From assembly GCA_964467455.1 (NCBI GenBank), contig CAYXQJ010000014.1, forward strand, positions 12,490-76,489: 64,000 nucleotides of DNA, written 5' to 3'. Numbering within the stretch: the stretch's first letter is position 1; each line of letters opens with the position of its first letter. The notes beneath the pieces are model-generated. The model did not search any database and was not told the DNA's origin. It worked only from the letters and a program-made list of their open reading frames with translations. The position numbers were made by a program, and so were the translations under genes. This document shows, in pieces, positions 1 through 7,860 of the stretch. Source of the stretch: OLB6 sp964467455 (GTDB lineage Bacteria; Bacteroidota; Ignavibacteria; Kapaibacteriales; Kapaibacteriaceae).

Positions 1-1
1 C

Positions 2-364
2 AAGGCCGATAATGGTATCGGTATCCAGTTCGGCGAGCCCGGTAATGTAGGCCTGTCGCTACGATTCGACAAACTCGCCATCGGTGCGTCATGGGACTTC
101 GGGAACGACGGCTACTTCCACGTGACCGCCGACCAATGGCTGATCAAGGACGATGTTGCGAAAAAGTTGGATTGGTTCCTGGGAGTTGGCGTTGATCTCG
201 GTATCGGCGAACCCTTCACTCTGGCGGCTCGTCTACCGATCGGCCTGCAGTGGATGCCGGCAAAACAGTGGGAGATCTTCGGACAAGTCGCGCCGGGACT
301 GCAGTTGGTCGATAAGACCGACTTCTACATTGGCGGTGCCGTTGGCGTCCGCTACATTTTCTAA
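2..364 (+). CDS. C-terminal part of an outer-membrane beta-barrel-like protein (5' end outside window)
   Basis: The reading frame is open from the window edge to a TAA at 362-364. The visible 120 residues alternate polar and hydrophobic residues, are rich in Gly and aromatic residues, and end in VGVRYIF, the terminal-aromatic pattern of outer-membrane beta-strands. No signal peptide is visible because the start lies upstream. The family cannot be named from this part. A small secreted-protein gene follows after 24 bp on the same strand, so the two may be co-transcribed. Confidence 0.55.
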   Translation, partial: KADNGIGIQFGEPGNVGLSLRFDKLAIGASWDFGNDGYFHVTADQWLIKDDVAKKLDWFLGVGVDLGIGEPFTLAARLPIGLQWMPAKQWEIFGQVAPGLQLVDKTDFYIGGAVGVRYIF

Positions 365-388
365 GATGAATGTAATGTGGGTGAACCC

Positions 389-742
389 ATGCGATCATTG
401 ATCGTCATCGTCTGTTTGTGCTTTGGTGTCGCTGCCGTTTTGGCCGGCGACACCGAAGCCAACTATGCCAAGTGCTCTGTCACCGTCAAATGGTCACGCC
501 GCGGTGAAGATGCTTCCGTCACCGTCACGGTCAAGAACGGCGCAAAGAAGACCCTCGTCGATCCCGTGGTCCGCGTCACCTTCTTCGACAAAGACGGCAA
601 CCAGGTCGCCTCCGACTCCAAGGCCTACTTCGCCCGCATCGGTAAGGGGGCGAGCAAACGTATGGAAACCAGAATATGGTCGCTCATTCCACCCGAAGCA
701 GAGAAGGTGGAGGGGAAGGTAGAGGGCGGATACTTTGAATAA
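389..742 (+). CDS. Small secreted hypothetical protein
   Basis: About 117 residues. I prefer ATG 389, which opens directly with a signal peptide (MRSLIVIVCLCFGVAAVLAG); a GTG at 377 is the alternative. The mature part, roughly residues 25-110, looks like a single immunoglobulin-like or FxLYD-like beta domain (alternating VTVTVKNGAKKTL, VVRVTFFDKDG), followed by an acidic tail. No family is recognised with confidence. The stop codon TAA lies inside the first AACCGAAT octamer of the downstream repeat array, so the C-terminus abuts or was set by the array. Confidence 0.6.
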   Translation: MRSLIVIVCLCFGVAAVLAGDTEANYAKCSVTVKWSRRGEDASVTVTVKNGAKKTLVDPVVRVTFFDKDGNQVASDSKAYFARIGKGASKRMETRIWSLIPPEAEKVEGKVEGGYFE

Positions 743-1000
743 CCGAATAGCCGAATAACCGAATAACCGACTAACCGAATGGTCGAATGTCATTCCGAAC
801 AGAGTGAGGAACGATATAACCGAATGGTCGAATGTCATTCCGAACAGAGTGAGGAACGATATAACCGAATAACCGAATGTCATTCCGAACGGAGTGAGGA
901 ACGATACTACCGAATTACCGAATGTCATTCCGAACGGAGTGAGGAACGATATAACCGAATGGTCGAATGTCATTCCGAACGGAGTGAGGAACGACTAACT
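740..1000. repeat. Octamer array followed by five 45-bp composite repeats
   Basis: Positions 740-780 are octamers close to AACCGAAT. Five copies of a 45-bp unit follow, with GTCATTCC starting at 789, 834, 879, 924 and 969. Each unit joins a 25-bp segment (GTCATTCCGAAC, then GGAGTGAGGAACG; A for G at one site in the first two copies) to about 20 bp of octamer-like sequence. The 25-bp part is an imperfect hairpin (TTCC ... GGAA). The period is a multiple of three, so both strands read open, giving spurious proteins of the CHSERSEE type. It lies between two convergent genes. Confidence 0.85.
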
Positions 1001-1591
1001 GATCGGTACACGGATCCCGAGTTGTATCGTAGGACCCGAGAGACTAGCTGCCGTGAGGTCGACGTAGTCCGGTCCGATGTGGATGTCGTAGCCGAGGCGG
1101 CCAAGAACTTGTAGCCGCGGGAAGAGGGTGCGTTCGTATTGAACAAATGGACCCAACACGAAGTGCATGGCAGACCCTATTGGACTGTCCGGCACGGACG
1201 GAACCCAGTCCGTTGGGTTGAAGCTGTTGTTGGAGGCATTCTGATAGCTGACGGATCGTGCGCCAACGGTGGAACCAACGCTGCATTTCCAATCTTCGTC
1301 CTGAAGCGCGTGGAATCGTAGCTCGGAGAAGAAGCCTAAGACGGTGAGGCGGAGCTCTTCCTCGTTCTCAGTCGTGTAGGGCTTGACCGATACCATCATA
1401 TCGACACCAAGACCAACGGCGGCGTGCTTGAACGCATAGTCGAATGTGATCCCCAGCCGCCAGTTCGGCTGCGTTGATGAGATCGTTGGCCCGGAGCGGA
1501 TCACACCGCCAACATCGTTGGCAGAGACATTACTGCATAGCAGCAACGATAGCGCAAAGGCCAAAGGTAATCGTTGACTTGAGCGTGTCAT
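995..1591 (-). CDS. Outer-membrane beta-barrel-like protein
   Basis: 198 residues with a clear signal peptide (hydrophobic stretch around LAFALSLLLCSNVSAND). The rest alternates hydrophobic and polar residues, with aromatic-rich strands and several charged turns, which fits a small porin-like or OmpW/opacity-like barrel. It ends in an Ile-Pro-Ser tail rather than a canonical aromatic. No precise family is recognised. It is convergent with the small secreted gene on its left, and the 45-bp repeat array overlaps its last codons. Confidence 0.55.
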   Translation of the reverse strand: MTRSSQRLPLAFALSLLLCSNVSANDVGGVIRSGPTISSTQPNWRLGITFDYAFKHAAVGLGVDMMVSVKPYTTENEEELRLTVLGFFSELRFHALQDEDWKCSVGSTVGARSVSYQNASNNSFNPTDWVPSVPDSPIGSAMHFVLGPFVQYERTLFPRLQVLGRLGYDIHIGPDYVDLTAASLSGPTIQLGIRVPIS

Positions 1592-1632
1592 TCACACGCA
1601 ACGTAACTCTACACGAATTCAGTTCAAGCGAA

Positions 1633-2508
1633 CTATTCGCGATCACGGCGGAACGGCCTCATCATCTGCGAAAAGAACCCACCGGGATATTTCTCGACGT
1701 TATCAAAGCCGAGGGCGATGTCGCGTCCGTTGGTGGGCATATAGGCCGATCCGAACAGATAGTCCCAGATGCTGAGCGTGATACCGTAGTTGACGCCTTT
1801 CACATTCTCCGGCAGCGTCTTGGCATGGTGCCAGATGTGCATCTGCGGGTTGTTGAAGATGTACTTCAGCGGACCCATCGGAATGTTGATGTTGGCGTGG
1901 TTGAGGTGGCCGATGGCAAGCGCAAAAATGTGAACTACGAAGAAGTCGGTCAGGCTAAAGCCGAAGAGTGCCAACGGCAAGTACTCGATGAAGCGATAGA
2001 CGATGGTCTCCATCCAATGATAGCGCAGATGGGCAGCAAAACCCATTTGTTCGACGCTGTGGTGGACCTTGTGGAATTCCCAGAGTTTGGGATGGGCGTG
2101 CAGGAGTCGGTGGACATTCCACTGCACAAAGTCGCGGACGATGAAGAGCGTGAACAGCTGCGCCCACGCCGGCCATGCGCGTACGTCGAAGATCTCAAAT
2201 TCCCAGATCCCGAGGAGACTGGCCGCCCCCTCCCGAACGAAGTGAACCACGACGTTGGAGACGGCTGCATAGCCGATGAGGGAGAACACGAAAAAGTTGA
2301 AGAACATGTACCAAGCGTCCAGCCAGAAATCCTTACGGATCACTGGCTGGTTCTTACGCCATGGTATGATGATCTCGAACATCCACACCACCATGCTAAG
2401 ACCGATCAGCCAATAGAAGTAGTTGTGCCACGAAGGATGCGTGATCTCGTGCCACAGATACCGCGCATAGCCGGTGTAGGCATTGGTGATGATCTCCAGG
2501 ATGTCCAT
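1633..2508 (-). CDS. Sterol desaturase / fatty acid hydroxylase family membrane protein
   Basis: 291 residues with several membrane segments and the histidine clusters of the di-iron membrane hydroxylase superfamily: HRLLH, then HKVHH about nine residues later, HLNH, and HIWHH near residue 225. These ligate two irons in known members, which hydroxylate or desaturate lipids at the inner membrane. The substrate cannot be inferred. It sits 12 bp downstream of a periplasmic rhodanese on the same strand, so it may be the last gene of that transcript. Confidence 0.85.
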   Translation of the reverse strand: MDILEIITNAYTGYARYLWHEITHPSWHNYFYWLIGLSMVVWMFEIIIPWRKNQPVIRKDFWLDAWYMFFNFFVFSLIGYAAVSNVVVHFVREGAASLLGIWEFEIFDVRAWPAWAQLFTLFIVRDFVQWNVHRLLHAHPKLWEFHKVHHSVEQMGFAAHLRYHWMETIVYRFIEYLPLALFGFSLTDFFVVHIFALAIGHLNHANINIPMGPLKYIFNNPQMHIWHHAKTLPENVKGVNYGITLSIWDYLFGSAYMPTNGRDIALGFDNVEKYPGGFFSQMMRPFRRDRE

Positions 2509-2520
2509 GATCGTGATCCG

Positions 2521-2907
2521 TTACTTGGTGGTAGGATAACCAAGTGCAGACCACTTATTGTAGCCGCCGACCATGTTGTACACGGTCTTGAAACCCTTCT
2601 CGGCCATCAGCGTCGCCGCCCGTGAGGAGCGTCCGCCAACAGCACAATAGACCACGTACGTCTTGTTCTTATCAAGCTTCGTGATCTGCTGCTCGAACGT
2701 TGCCCCGCTGATGTCGATCAGCTTTGCATTCTTCAAATGCCCGCCATCCCACTCACCCGGCGTCCGTACATCGATCACCACAACCTGTCCTTTGTCGATC
2801 ATCTTCTTGGCTTCGACCGGATCAACATCCTTGCGGGTCTGTGCACACGCTGTTGACGAAAAGGCGAAAAGGAGAAAAGGCAAAATGGCTAAAAGGCGAA
2901 AAAGCAT
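2521..2907 (-). CDS. Exported rhodanese-like sulfurtransferase
   Basis: 128 residues: a signal peptide (to about residue 23, ending SSTACAQ, possibly a lipobox) and one rhodanese domain with active-site loop CAVGGRSS, Cys about residue 89. Rhodaneses transfer sulfane sulfur through a Cys persulfide. GGAG lies 7 bp before ATG 2907. The signal-peptide coding region (2864-2906) is made of AAAAGGCG-like octamers on the plus strand, so the N-terminus appears to derive from a short tandem array. A second rhodanese and a sulfide:quinone oxidoreductase-like gene are upstream. Confidence 0.85.
   Translation of the reverse strand: MLFRLLAILPFLLFAFSSTACAQTRKDVDPVEAKKMIDKGQVVVIDVRTPGEWDGGHLKNAKLIDISGATFEQQITKLDKNKTYVVYCAVGGRSSRAATLMAEKGFKTVYNMVGGYNKWSALGYPTTK
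2864..2906. repeat. AAAAGGCG octamer array inside a signal-peptide coding region
   Basis: About five degenerate octamers (AAAAGGCG, AAAAGGAG, AAAAGGCA, AAATGGCT, AAAAGGCG). On the minus strand they read as the Leu/Phe-rich hydrophobic core of the exported rhodanese. Confidence 0.65.
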
Positions 2908-2924
2908 TTTTATACTCCAGTAAT

Positions 2925-2968
2925 TGTTGTTCCCAGTTCCCTGTTCCCAGTTCCCAGTTCCCAGTTAC
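2925..2968. repeat. AGTTCCC heptamer array
   Basis: About six copies of the 7-mer GTTCCCA (reverse GGGAACT). The TAA stop of the upstream minus-strand rhodanese (2965-2967) lies in the last degenerate unit. The minus strand carries GGG runs at 4-nt spacing, a G-quadruplex-compatible pattern. Confidence 0.85.
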
Positions 2969-3288
2969 CCCTTTTCCGCAACGATCCTATTCACCTTCGT
3001 CCACGGCCCGCCATTATGCGCTGTGAATCCCGCGTTGCGCGCCATATCGGTGGCGGCACCGCTGCGTGCGCCGGAGGCGCAGCAGAAGACGATGGTCTTG
3101 TTCTTTGGCAACTTCTTGAGTGCCGGACCCAGCTCGTTGAGCGGGATGTTCATCGAGCCGGCCACATGACCGCCACGATATTCCATCACCGACCGTACGT
3201 CGATGATCGTTGCGTTGTTATTGATGGCTTCGGCTACGGCTTCGTTGGAGCCGGAGCCGGTGAGCATGGAGAGGAGAGAGTTGAGCAT
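2965..3288 (-). CDS. Cytoplasmic rhodanese-like sulfurtransferase
   Basis: 107 residues, one complete rhodanese domain without a signal peptide. The active-site loop is CCASGARSG, with the catalytic Cys one of C76/C77. It likely accepts or donates sulfane sulfur, perhaps with the exported rhodanese downstream and the sulfide:quinone oxidoreductase-like protein at 4256-5449. The gene is bracketed by repeat arrays: CTAGTGTG-type octamers before its start and AGTTCCC heptamers at its stop. Confidence 0.85.
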   Translation of the reverse strand: MLNSLLSMLTGSGSNEAVAEAINNNATIIDVRSVMEYRGGHVAGSMNIPLNELGPALKKLPKNKTIVFCCASGARSGAATDMARNAGFTAHNGGPWTKVNRIVAEKG

Positions 3289-3295
3289 GTTAACC

Positions 3296-3386
3296 TGTTA
3301 GTATGCTAGTGTGCTAAAAAGTCTGTTAGTCGGTTAGTCAGTTAATGATACCACCAACCACCAACCACAAACCACTAACCACTACG
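3296..3386. repeat. CTAG/GTTAG octamer array and ACCAACC array
   Basis: Positions 3296-3345 carry degenerate 8-bp units (GTTAGTAT, GCTAGTGT, GCTAAAAA, GTTAGTCG, GTTAGTCA). Positions 3352-3386 carry ACCAACC-like units. The array occupies the gap between the beta-barrel gene and the cytoplasmic rhodanese; no gene is seen in it. Confidence 0.7.
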
Positions 3387-3435
3387 AACATAGTGCTCGC
3401 CCCCTATCCATGTTGGTGACAGAATCACCACAATA

Positions 3436-4239
3436 TCATTCACCGAATTGCAGGTCGAAGGCGGCGTAGAGGCGGATCTGGGAGAACGACTGTTTGACGG
3501 AGTGGATCGTGGGGCCGGCGGGATCAACAAGCGGGTGCGAGATCGTGGAGGTGATGCGCATTTCGTGATCAGTGAGTGGGTAGACGGTCATCAACAACCC
3601 GAGCTCCATGCCGAAGCGTTCCGAATACGTGGTGCGGACGCCGAAGCGACCGGTGAAGTTGATGGTCGACTCGGGTTCGAGAAGGATCTCCGTCTTGTCG
3701 GTCTGGGTAAAGGTGCCGCCCTGATCGGTCTGTTGCGAGACGTTCGTGCCTTCGTATGAGCTCATGGGGAGATACCACCCCGCGCCGGCACCCACAACGA
3801 CGGTGCTCTTGGAGTTGGTGATCGGTACGCGGAGGACAAACTCGAGCGGAATGGTAAGGGTGCTCAACGACGCGAAGTTCGTTGATGTGGTCGACGATGA
3901 ACCGTTGAAGTACACGCTCGACGTGACGTGCTCGATGGAGTATCGCTGCACATCGAACCATGCACCGGATCGAAGTTCGAGAAGGGGCGTGATGGGATAG
4001 GAGATGGAAAGGCCCGTACCCCAAGCGCCGATGGTCTCGATACTCTCGTAGATGAAAGGGAACGTTGTGCCTGACTGTTCGGACAAGACCACCTGCCAGC
4101 CGGATGGTTGGGAGAGGTTGACGTTGCCGTTGATGGAAAGATGAATGTCATCTCCTTGCGACAAAACGGTCGCAGCACTCACCAGAAGTACTGCGACCGT
4201 CGTCAAGGAGATCCGATGAGTGCTCGCAAACCGGATCAT
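3436..4239 (-). CDS. Outer-membrane beta-barrel protein
   Basis: 267 residues from ATG 4239, chosen because an AGGAG lies 7 bp upstream and the protein then opens with a signal peptide (hydrophobic stretch LTTVAVLLVSAATVLSQ). A longer frame would overlap the preceding gene. The mature part has beta-strand alternation and ends QIRLYAAFDLQFGE, as in OmpA-like or PorT-like barrels. No specific family is recognised. It follows the flavoprotein gene by only 16 bp, so the pair is probably one transcript. Confidence 0.6.
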   Translation of the reverse strand: MIRFASTHRISLTTVAVLLVSAATVLSQGDDIHLSINGNVNLSQPSGWQVVLSEQSGTTFPFIYESIETIGAWGTGLSISYPITPLLELRSGAWFDVQRYSIEHVTSSVYFNGSSSTTSTNFASLSTLTIPLEFVLRVPITNSKSTVVVGAGAGWYLPMSSYEGTNVSQQTDQGGTFTQTDKTEILLEPESTINFTGRFGVRTTYSERFGMELGLLMTVYPLTDHEMRITSTISHPLVDPAGPTIHSVKQSFSQIRLYAAFDLQFGE

Positions 4240-4255
4240 ATGTTTTCTCCTGTGG

Positions 4256-5449
4256 TTAGACCTTGGCGTGACGGCGTGACCACAGAAAATACTTCTCAAA
4301 CGCGAGTTTTGCCCAATGTGCTTCCGGACCGGGGATAATGAACTCATGCTCGCGAGGGCTCAGCATGTGGTCGCCGACGATCATCATGCCCATGTTTCCC
4401 GTGTCCATGATGCAGTAGGCAGCCATATCGTCGAATTTTTCGGCTTTAAGGGGCAGACCCTTGATATCAGCCACGATATTCTTCACGGCCGTCTTGGCCA
4501 TCTGCTCCGTCGGCCATCCCGTCTTCGGCACACCACACGGCACTTCGGTAGCCATCGGCGGCTTTACGTGCACGGCTACACCGGCAGCGAAGACGTTCTT
4601 ATAGGTTGGATGCTGATACGTGTCGTCCACTTCGATAAAGCCGTTGGCATTGGCCAGACCCGGCGTGTTGCGCACAGCGTCGACGCCTATGAATCGCGGC
4701 ATGACCATCGTGAACTTCGACGGATAGAATTCGCCATTCTCTAACAACACACCATCGGCTTTTACTTCTTTGATCACGGAGTTGAGTTTGTAGTCGATGT
4801 GATAGTGGTTGAACATCCACTCACACATCTTCTGCGCATTACCAAAGCCACCGATACCGAAGTGTGCAGCGAACGGTTCTGCCGTGATGTACGTGATCGG
4901 TGCTTTGTCCTTCAGGTGGTTCTTGGCCACTTGATAGCGCGTGTTGAACAGGAATTCATACGCAGCACCAAAGCAGGCGGCGCCTTGTGCCGAGGCGATC
5001 ACGATCGGACCCGGATCTTTGAGGAAACGCTGCCATGCTTCACGCGTCTTCTGCGCCACACCCAAACCCACGATGGAGTTGGAATGCTCGCGCAGACCGG
5101 GGATATAGTCGTAGTCAACCTTGGGCCCGGTGCCGATCATGATGTAATCATAGGTCAACGGGTCGTGGTGCTGTAGGTTGACGGTATTCTTCTCGAGATC
5201 GAAGTTCAACACTTCGTCTTCGATGAAATCGATGCCGTGGTTTTCGTAGATCGGACGCACGTCAAACGTGATGTCCTTTTCTTCCCGCAATCCGAACGGA
5301 TACCAGATCAGCGATGGGAAGAACAAGAACTTGTGCGTGTTGGCCACAACGGTGATGCGGTGGTTGTCACCCACCAACTCTTTCAGCTCGATAGCTGCTG
5401 TGTAGCCGGCGAAGTTTGTGCCGATGATGACGATGTGTTTGCGTTCCAT
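4256..5449 (-). CDS. sqr: Sulfide:quinone oxidoreductase-like FAD protein
   Basis: 397 residues of the FAD/NAD(P)-disulfide reductase fold. The N-terminal dinucleotide motif is IVIIGTNFAGYTAAIE. Two of the three SQR cysteines are visible: Cys159 (GAACFGAAYE) and Cys346 (AYCIMDTGN). The expected Cys near residue 128 is replaced (SIVGLGVAQ), and an extra Cys305 is present (VPCGVP). SQR oxidises sulfide at the membrane and passes electrons to quinone, making polysulfide or persulfide. Rhodanese neighbours support a sulfur role. A perfect GGAG Shine-Dalgarno precedes the ATG. A related flavoprotein with another substrate is possible. Confidence 0.75.
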   Translation of the reverse strand: MERKHIVIIGTNFAGYTAAIELKELVGDNHRITVVANTHKFLFFPSLIWYPFGLREEKDITFDVRPIYENHGIDFIEDEVLNFDLEKNTVNLQHHDPLTYDYIMIGTGPKVDYDYIPGLREHSNSIVGLGVAQKTREAWQRFLKDPGPIVIASAQGAACFGAAYEFLFNTRYQVAKNHLKDKAPITYITAEPFAAHFGIGGFGNAQKMCEWMFNHYHIDYKLNSVIKEVKADGVLLENGEFYPSKFTMVMPRFIGVDAVRNTPGLANANGFIEVDDTYQHPTYKNVFAAGVAVHVKPPMATEVPCGVPKTGWPTEQMAKTAVKNIVADIKGLPLKAEKFDDMAAYCIMDTGNMGMMIVGDHMLSPREHEFIIPGPEAHWAKLAFEKYFLWSRRHAKV

Positions 5450-5532
5450 GTTGATCTCCTTGACGAGATGTGTGTAAATCCTACACGCAACTTCTCGGTC
5501 TCGGCAGTCTCAAAACATGACGAACGTCAGGA

Positions 5533-7860
5533 TTACCGGGTGATAATGTCACCATTCACTTGCACCGTCAGGAACACCGACCGTGGCTCTGCCGGGATGA
5601 TGCCCGGGCCGGGATAAGAAACGGCCCGACGTGTGAAATAGCTTGCACCGAAGATGTTGTTGCAACTGGCTTCGATCCTTAGCCAGTTGAAGGTCCACGA
5701 CGCCGACACATCCCAGACGTTATAGGCCGGCACGATCCCCGAGACAGCCGAGGCCGTGTATTCGGCATTGGATGCATCCGTGAATTGTTGGCCTACCCAG
5801 GCCGACATCAACGATAGTGAAACATCGTTCCACCAGATGTTCAACGTTGTGCGCAAGGTATACGGCGGCACAAACTCCACATCATTTCCATCGATCGTCG
5901 GTTCATCCGGTGCGAGATATTGTCCGTCGATCAACGATCCGTTCACCAACAGTCGCACCCCCCAATCCCTCGTTGCACTCCCTGCAACAACTCCCACAAC
6001 GTCCACCTCAACAACTGCCTCCACGCCGGTGGTATAGGCATCGGCCACATTCGTCCGATATCGATACGGTTGATAGAGAGGGGGCTGATCAGCACGTAGG
6101 ATCTCGCCGATCCGATCGTTATAGCGCAAGTAGAAGAGACTCGCATCGAAAGAGATCACTTCACCGATCCGACCGCGCGCTCCAAGGTCGAGCGTATAAC
6201 CACGCTCGTCAGTGATGTTCGGATCAACGATCAGGTTCGGATTGGTGATGCGCAGATCTGAGAACGTGATCGACCGGAAGTTCTGTGATGCATTGCCATA
6301 CAGCTCGATACCATCGATGCCTTTGTACGAAAGCCCCACGCCCCCTAACACGATGTTGCGGGATCGACTGCGTTCTTCCTGCACCATGGAGTCAACGATG
6401 ACGTTGCCGGCCAGATCGCGAAGGAAGATGCGATACCATCCGTCGGCGCGTGTGGTGATATGCTCCATGCGGATGCCGGGTACAACGGAAAAGCCCGCGC
6501 CGAGATCGATGAGTCCTTCAGCAAAGATGGCTGCGTTACTGTTTGGGAAGGTGTAGTCAGATCCCTCAAGTTGATCAGGATTGGTGAACGTGAAGTCCGC
6601 GTCCGTGCTGTCGCTGCCGAGACCTTGCTGTTGCGTCGTGTTCCCGCTGAAGAGTCGGATACCGCCAACGATCGTCGACGTATGACCAAACAGTTCGAGA
6701 TCATGCGTGATCGTCGTCTCGTTGCCGAGGTTGTGGAAGTCGCCGGCGATCAAGGTACGCGGACCACCAAGGTCGGCCATGTTGATGCGGTCGAGGTTGC
6801 CCAATGCGGAACGCGACGACAAGTTGCCGAAGAACAACGAGCGGATGGTCGTGAATTCACTCAGCACAAGATCGAGACGCAGCGACGCAAGATTCCAATT
6901 CACCGTGAACCAATTACGGGCTCGCACCGATTGTGATGGATCATCTTCGAACATCTTATCGGTGAGTCCGCCCGGTTGATGAGCGAGGTAACTCATGTAG
7001 GTATAGTCAGCACTGATCCGCAGTTTGTCGGTGACCTCAACCAACGTCGACGCATACGCTGTGTGCATGTCGAATTCAGAGTTTGGACGCCAACCGTCAC
7101 CACGTTTGAATTGGTAGAACACATCGTATTGCACGTTGTCCACGGTGCCGTTCACATCAAGAAACGTCGACGCAAATCCATATGACCCACCAGTTACACG
7201 TGCGCGTGCCTGTACGGCCGCATCGGTCGTCGGCCGCCGAAACAGGAAGTTCACCATTCCGCCAAACTGCGTACCATACCGCAGTGCACCGCCGCCTCTA
7301 ACGATCTCGATCCGTTCCAGAGCTTCGATAGGGGGCGTGTAGTAACTCTCGGGATAGCCCAGCGGATCGGCTGAGATGTCATAGCCATTTTGTCGCGTCG
7401 TGAAGTTCGATGTTCTGTCCGGCGACAAACCACGTCCGCCAATGCCCAGCTGAATCCCGGCACCGTCGCTCTCCCAAATGTTCAAGCCCGCAACGGTCGA
7501 GAACACTTGCCTAGCGTTGTTAGTGCTTGCGTTCACCGTCATCTGTGAGATCGGCACCAGCTCCGTCTTCTTTGCAGCATAGATCACTCCATTCTGCACA
7601 TCGTCAACCGTCGAGATCAACGAACCCACGTTCCGAGCACCCTGCACATCAACCGGTCGCAAGCGCACGGTGTCGGTGCGCACGCTATCGGGTGAAGACG
7701 TCCTTCGTCCATCATTAGCAAGTACTCTAGTAGAGTTCAGTGTCGCGATGGTAAGCGCAGCGAACAACAGACGAAGGACGCCGGACGAAGGACGTCGGAC
7801 GTGGGACGAAGGACGCCGGACGTGGGACGAAGGACGTCGGACGCTGTACGTCTTACTCAC
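5533..7860 (-). CDS. TonB-dependent receptor, FecA-like (ferric siderophore/citrate type)
   Basis: 775 residues from GTG 7860. It has a signal peptide, then a plug domain (about residues 60-210, with GGRGLSPDRT and the typical IEIVRGGGALRYGTQFGG), then a 22-strand barrel ending in VFLTVQVNGDIITR. The plug wording resembles ferric dicitrate receptors. Residues 1-30 are unusual: they come from a GGACGnn heptamer array and read as tandem RRPSSHV, forming a long Arg-rich n-region before the hydrophobic core (LRLLFAALTIATLN). The start overlaps the HTTM gene by 8 bp. It is the last gene of the iron-type operon. Confidence 0.88.
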   Translation of the reverse strand: MSKTYSVRRPSSHVRRPSSHVRRPSSGVLRLLFAALTIATLNSTRVLANDGRRTSSPDSVRTDTVRLRPVDVQGARNVGSLISTVDDVQNGVIYAAKKTELVPISQMTVNASTNNARQVFSTVAGLNIWESDGAGIQLGIGGRGLSPDRTSNFTTRQNGYDISADPLGYPESYYTPPIEALERIEIVRGGGALRYGTQFGGMVNFLFRRPTTDAAVQARARVTGGSYGFASTFLDVNGTVDNVQYDVFYQFKRGDGWRPNSEFDMHTAYASTLVEVTDKLRISADYTYMSYLAHQPGGLTDKMFEDDPSQSVRARNWFTVNWNLASLRLDLVLSEFTTIRSLFFGNLSSRSALGNLDRINMADLGGPRTLIAGDFHNLGNETTITHDLELFGHTSTIVGGIRLFSGNTTQQQGLGSDSTDADFTFTNPDQLEGSDYTFPNSNAAIFAEGLIDLGAGFSVVPGIRMEHITTRADGWYRIFLRDLAGNVIVDSMVQEERSRSRNIVLGGVGLSYKGIDGIELYGNASQNFRSITFSDLRITNPNLIVDPNITDERGYTLDLGARGRIGEVISFDASLFYLRYNDRIGEILRADQPPLYQPYRYRTNVADAYTTGVEAVVEVDVVGVVAGSATRDWGVRLLVNGSLIDGQYLAPDEPTIDGNDVEFVPPYTLRTTLNIWWNDVSLSLMSAWVGQQFTDASNAEYTASAVSGIVPAYNVWDVSASWTFNWLRIEASCNNIFGASYFTRRAVSYPGPGIIPAEPRSVFLTVQVNGDIITR
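7769..7850. repeat. GGACGnn heptamer array forming a signal-peptide n-region
   Basis: About eleven 7-bp units (GGACGAA, GGACGCC, GGACGTC, GGACGTG) in a row. On the minus strand they are coding and give three turns of RRPSSHV in the TonB receptor. Twenty-one bases equal three units and seven codons, so the array is open in the used frame whatever the number of whole three-unit blocks. Confidence 0.9.

Noticed and set aside
494..973. Minus-strand frame over the same 45-bp repeats
   Set aside because: Translation of the repeat and of the antisense of the small secreted gene; no supporting features.
786..1000. Possible CRISPR array
   Set aside because: Only five units, no unique spacers of constant length (the spacers are themselves octamer repeats), and no cas genes nearby.
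779..1114. Open frame of about 111 codons (plus strand) made of tandem CHSERSEE-type peptides
   Set aside because: It is the 45-bp DNA repeat being open because 45 is a multiple of three; it continues into the tail of a real minus-strand gene and has no signal or ribosome site.
4240..4347. 36-residue N-terminal extension of the beta-barrel protein
   Set aside because: It overlaps the flavoprotein gene and precedes a good Shine-Dalgarno plus signal peptide at 4239.
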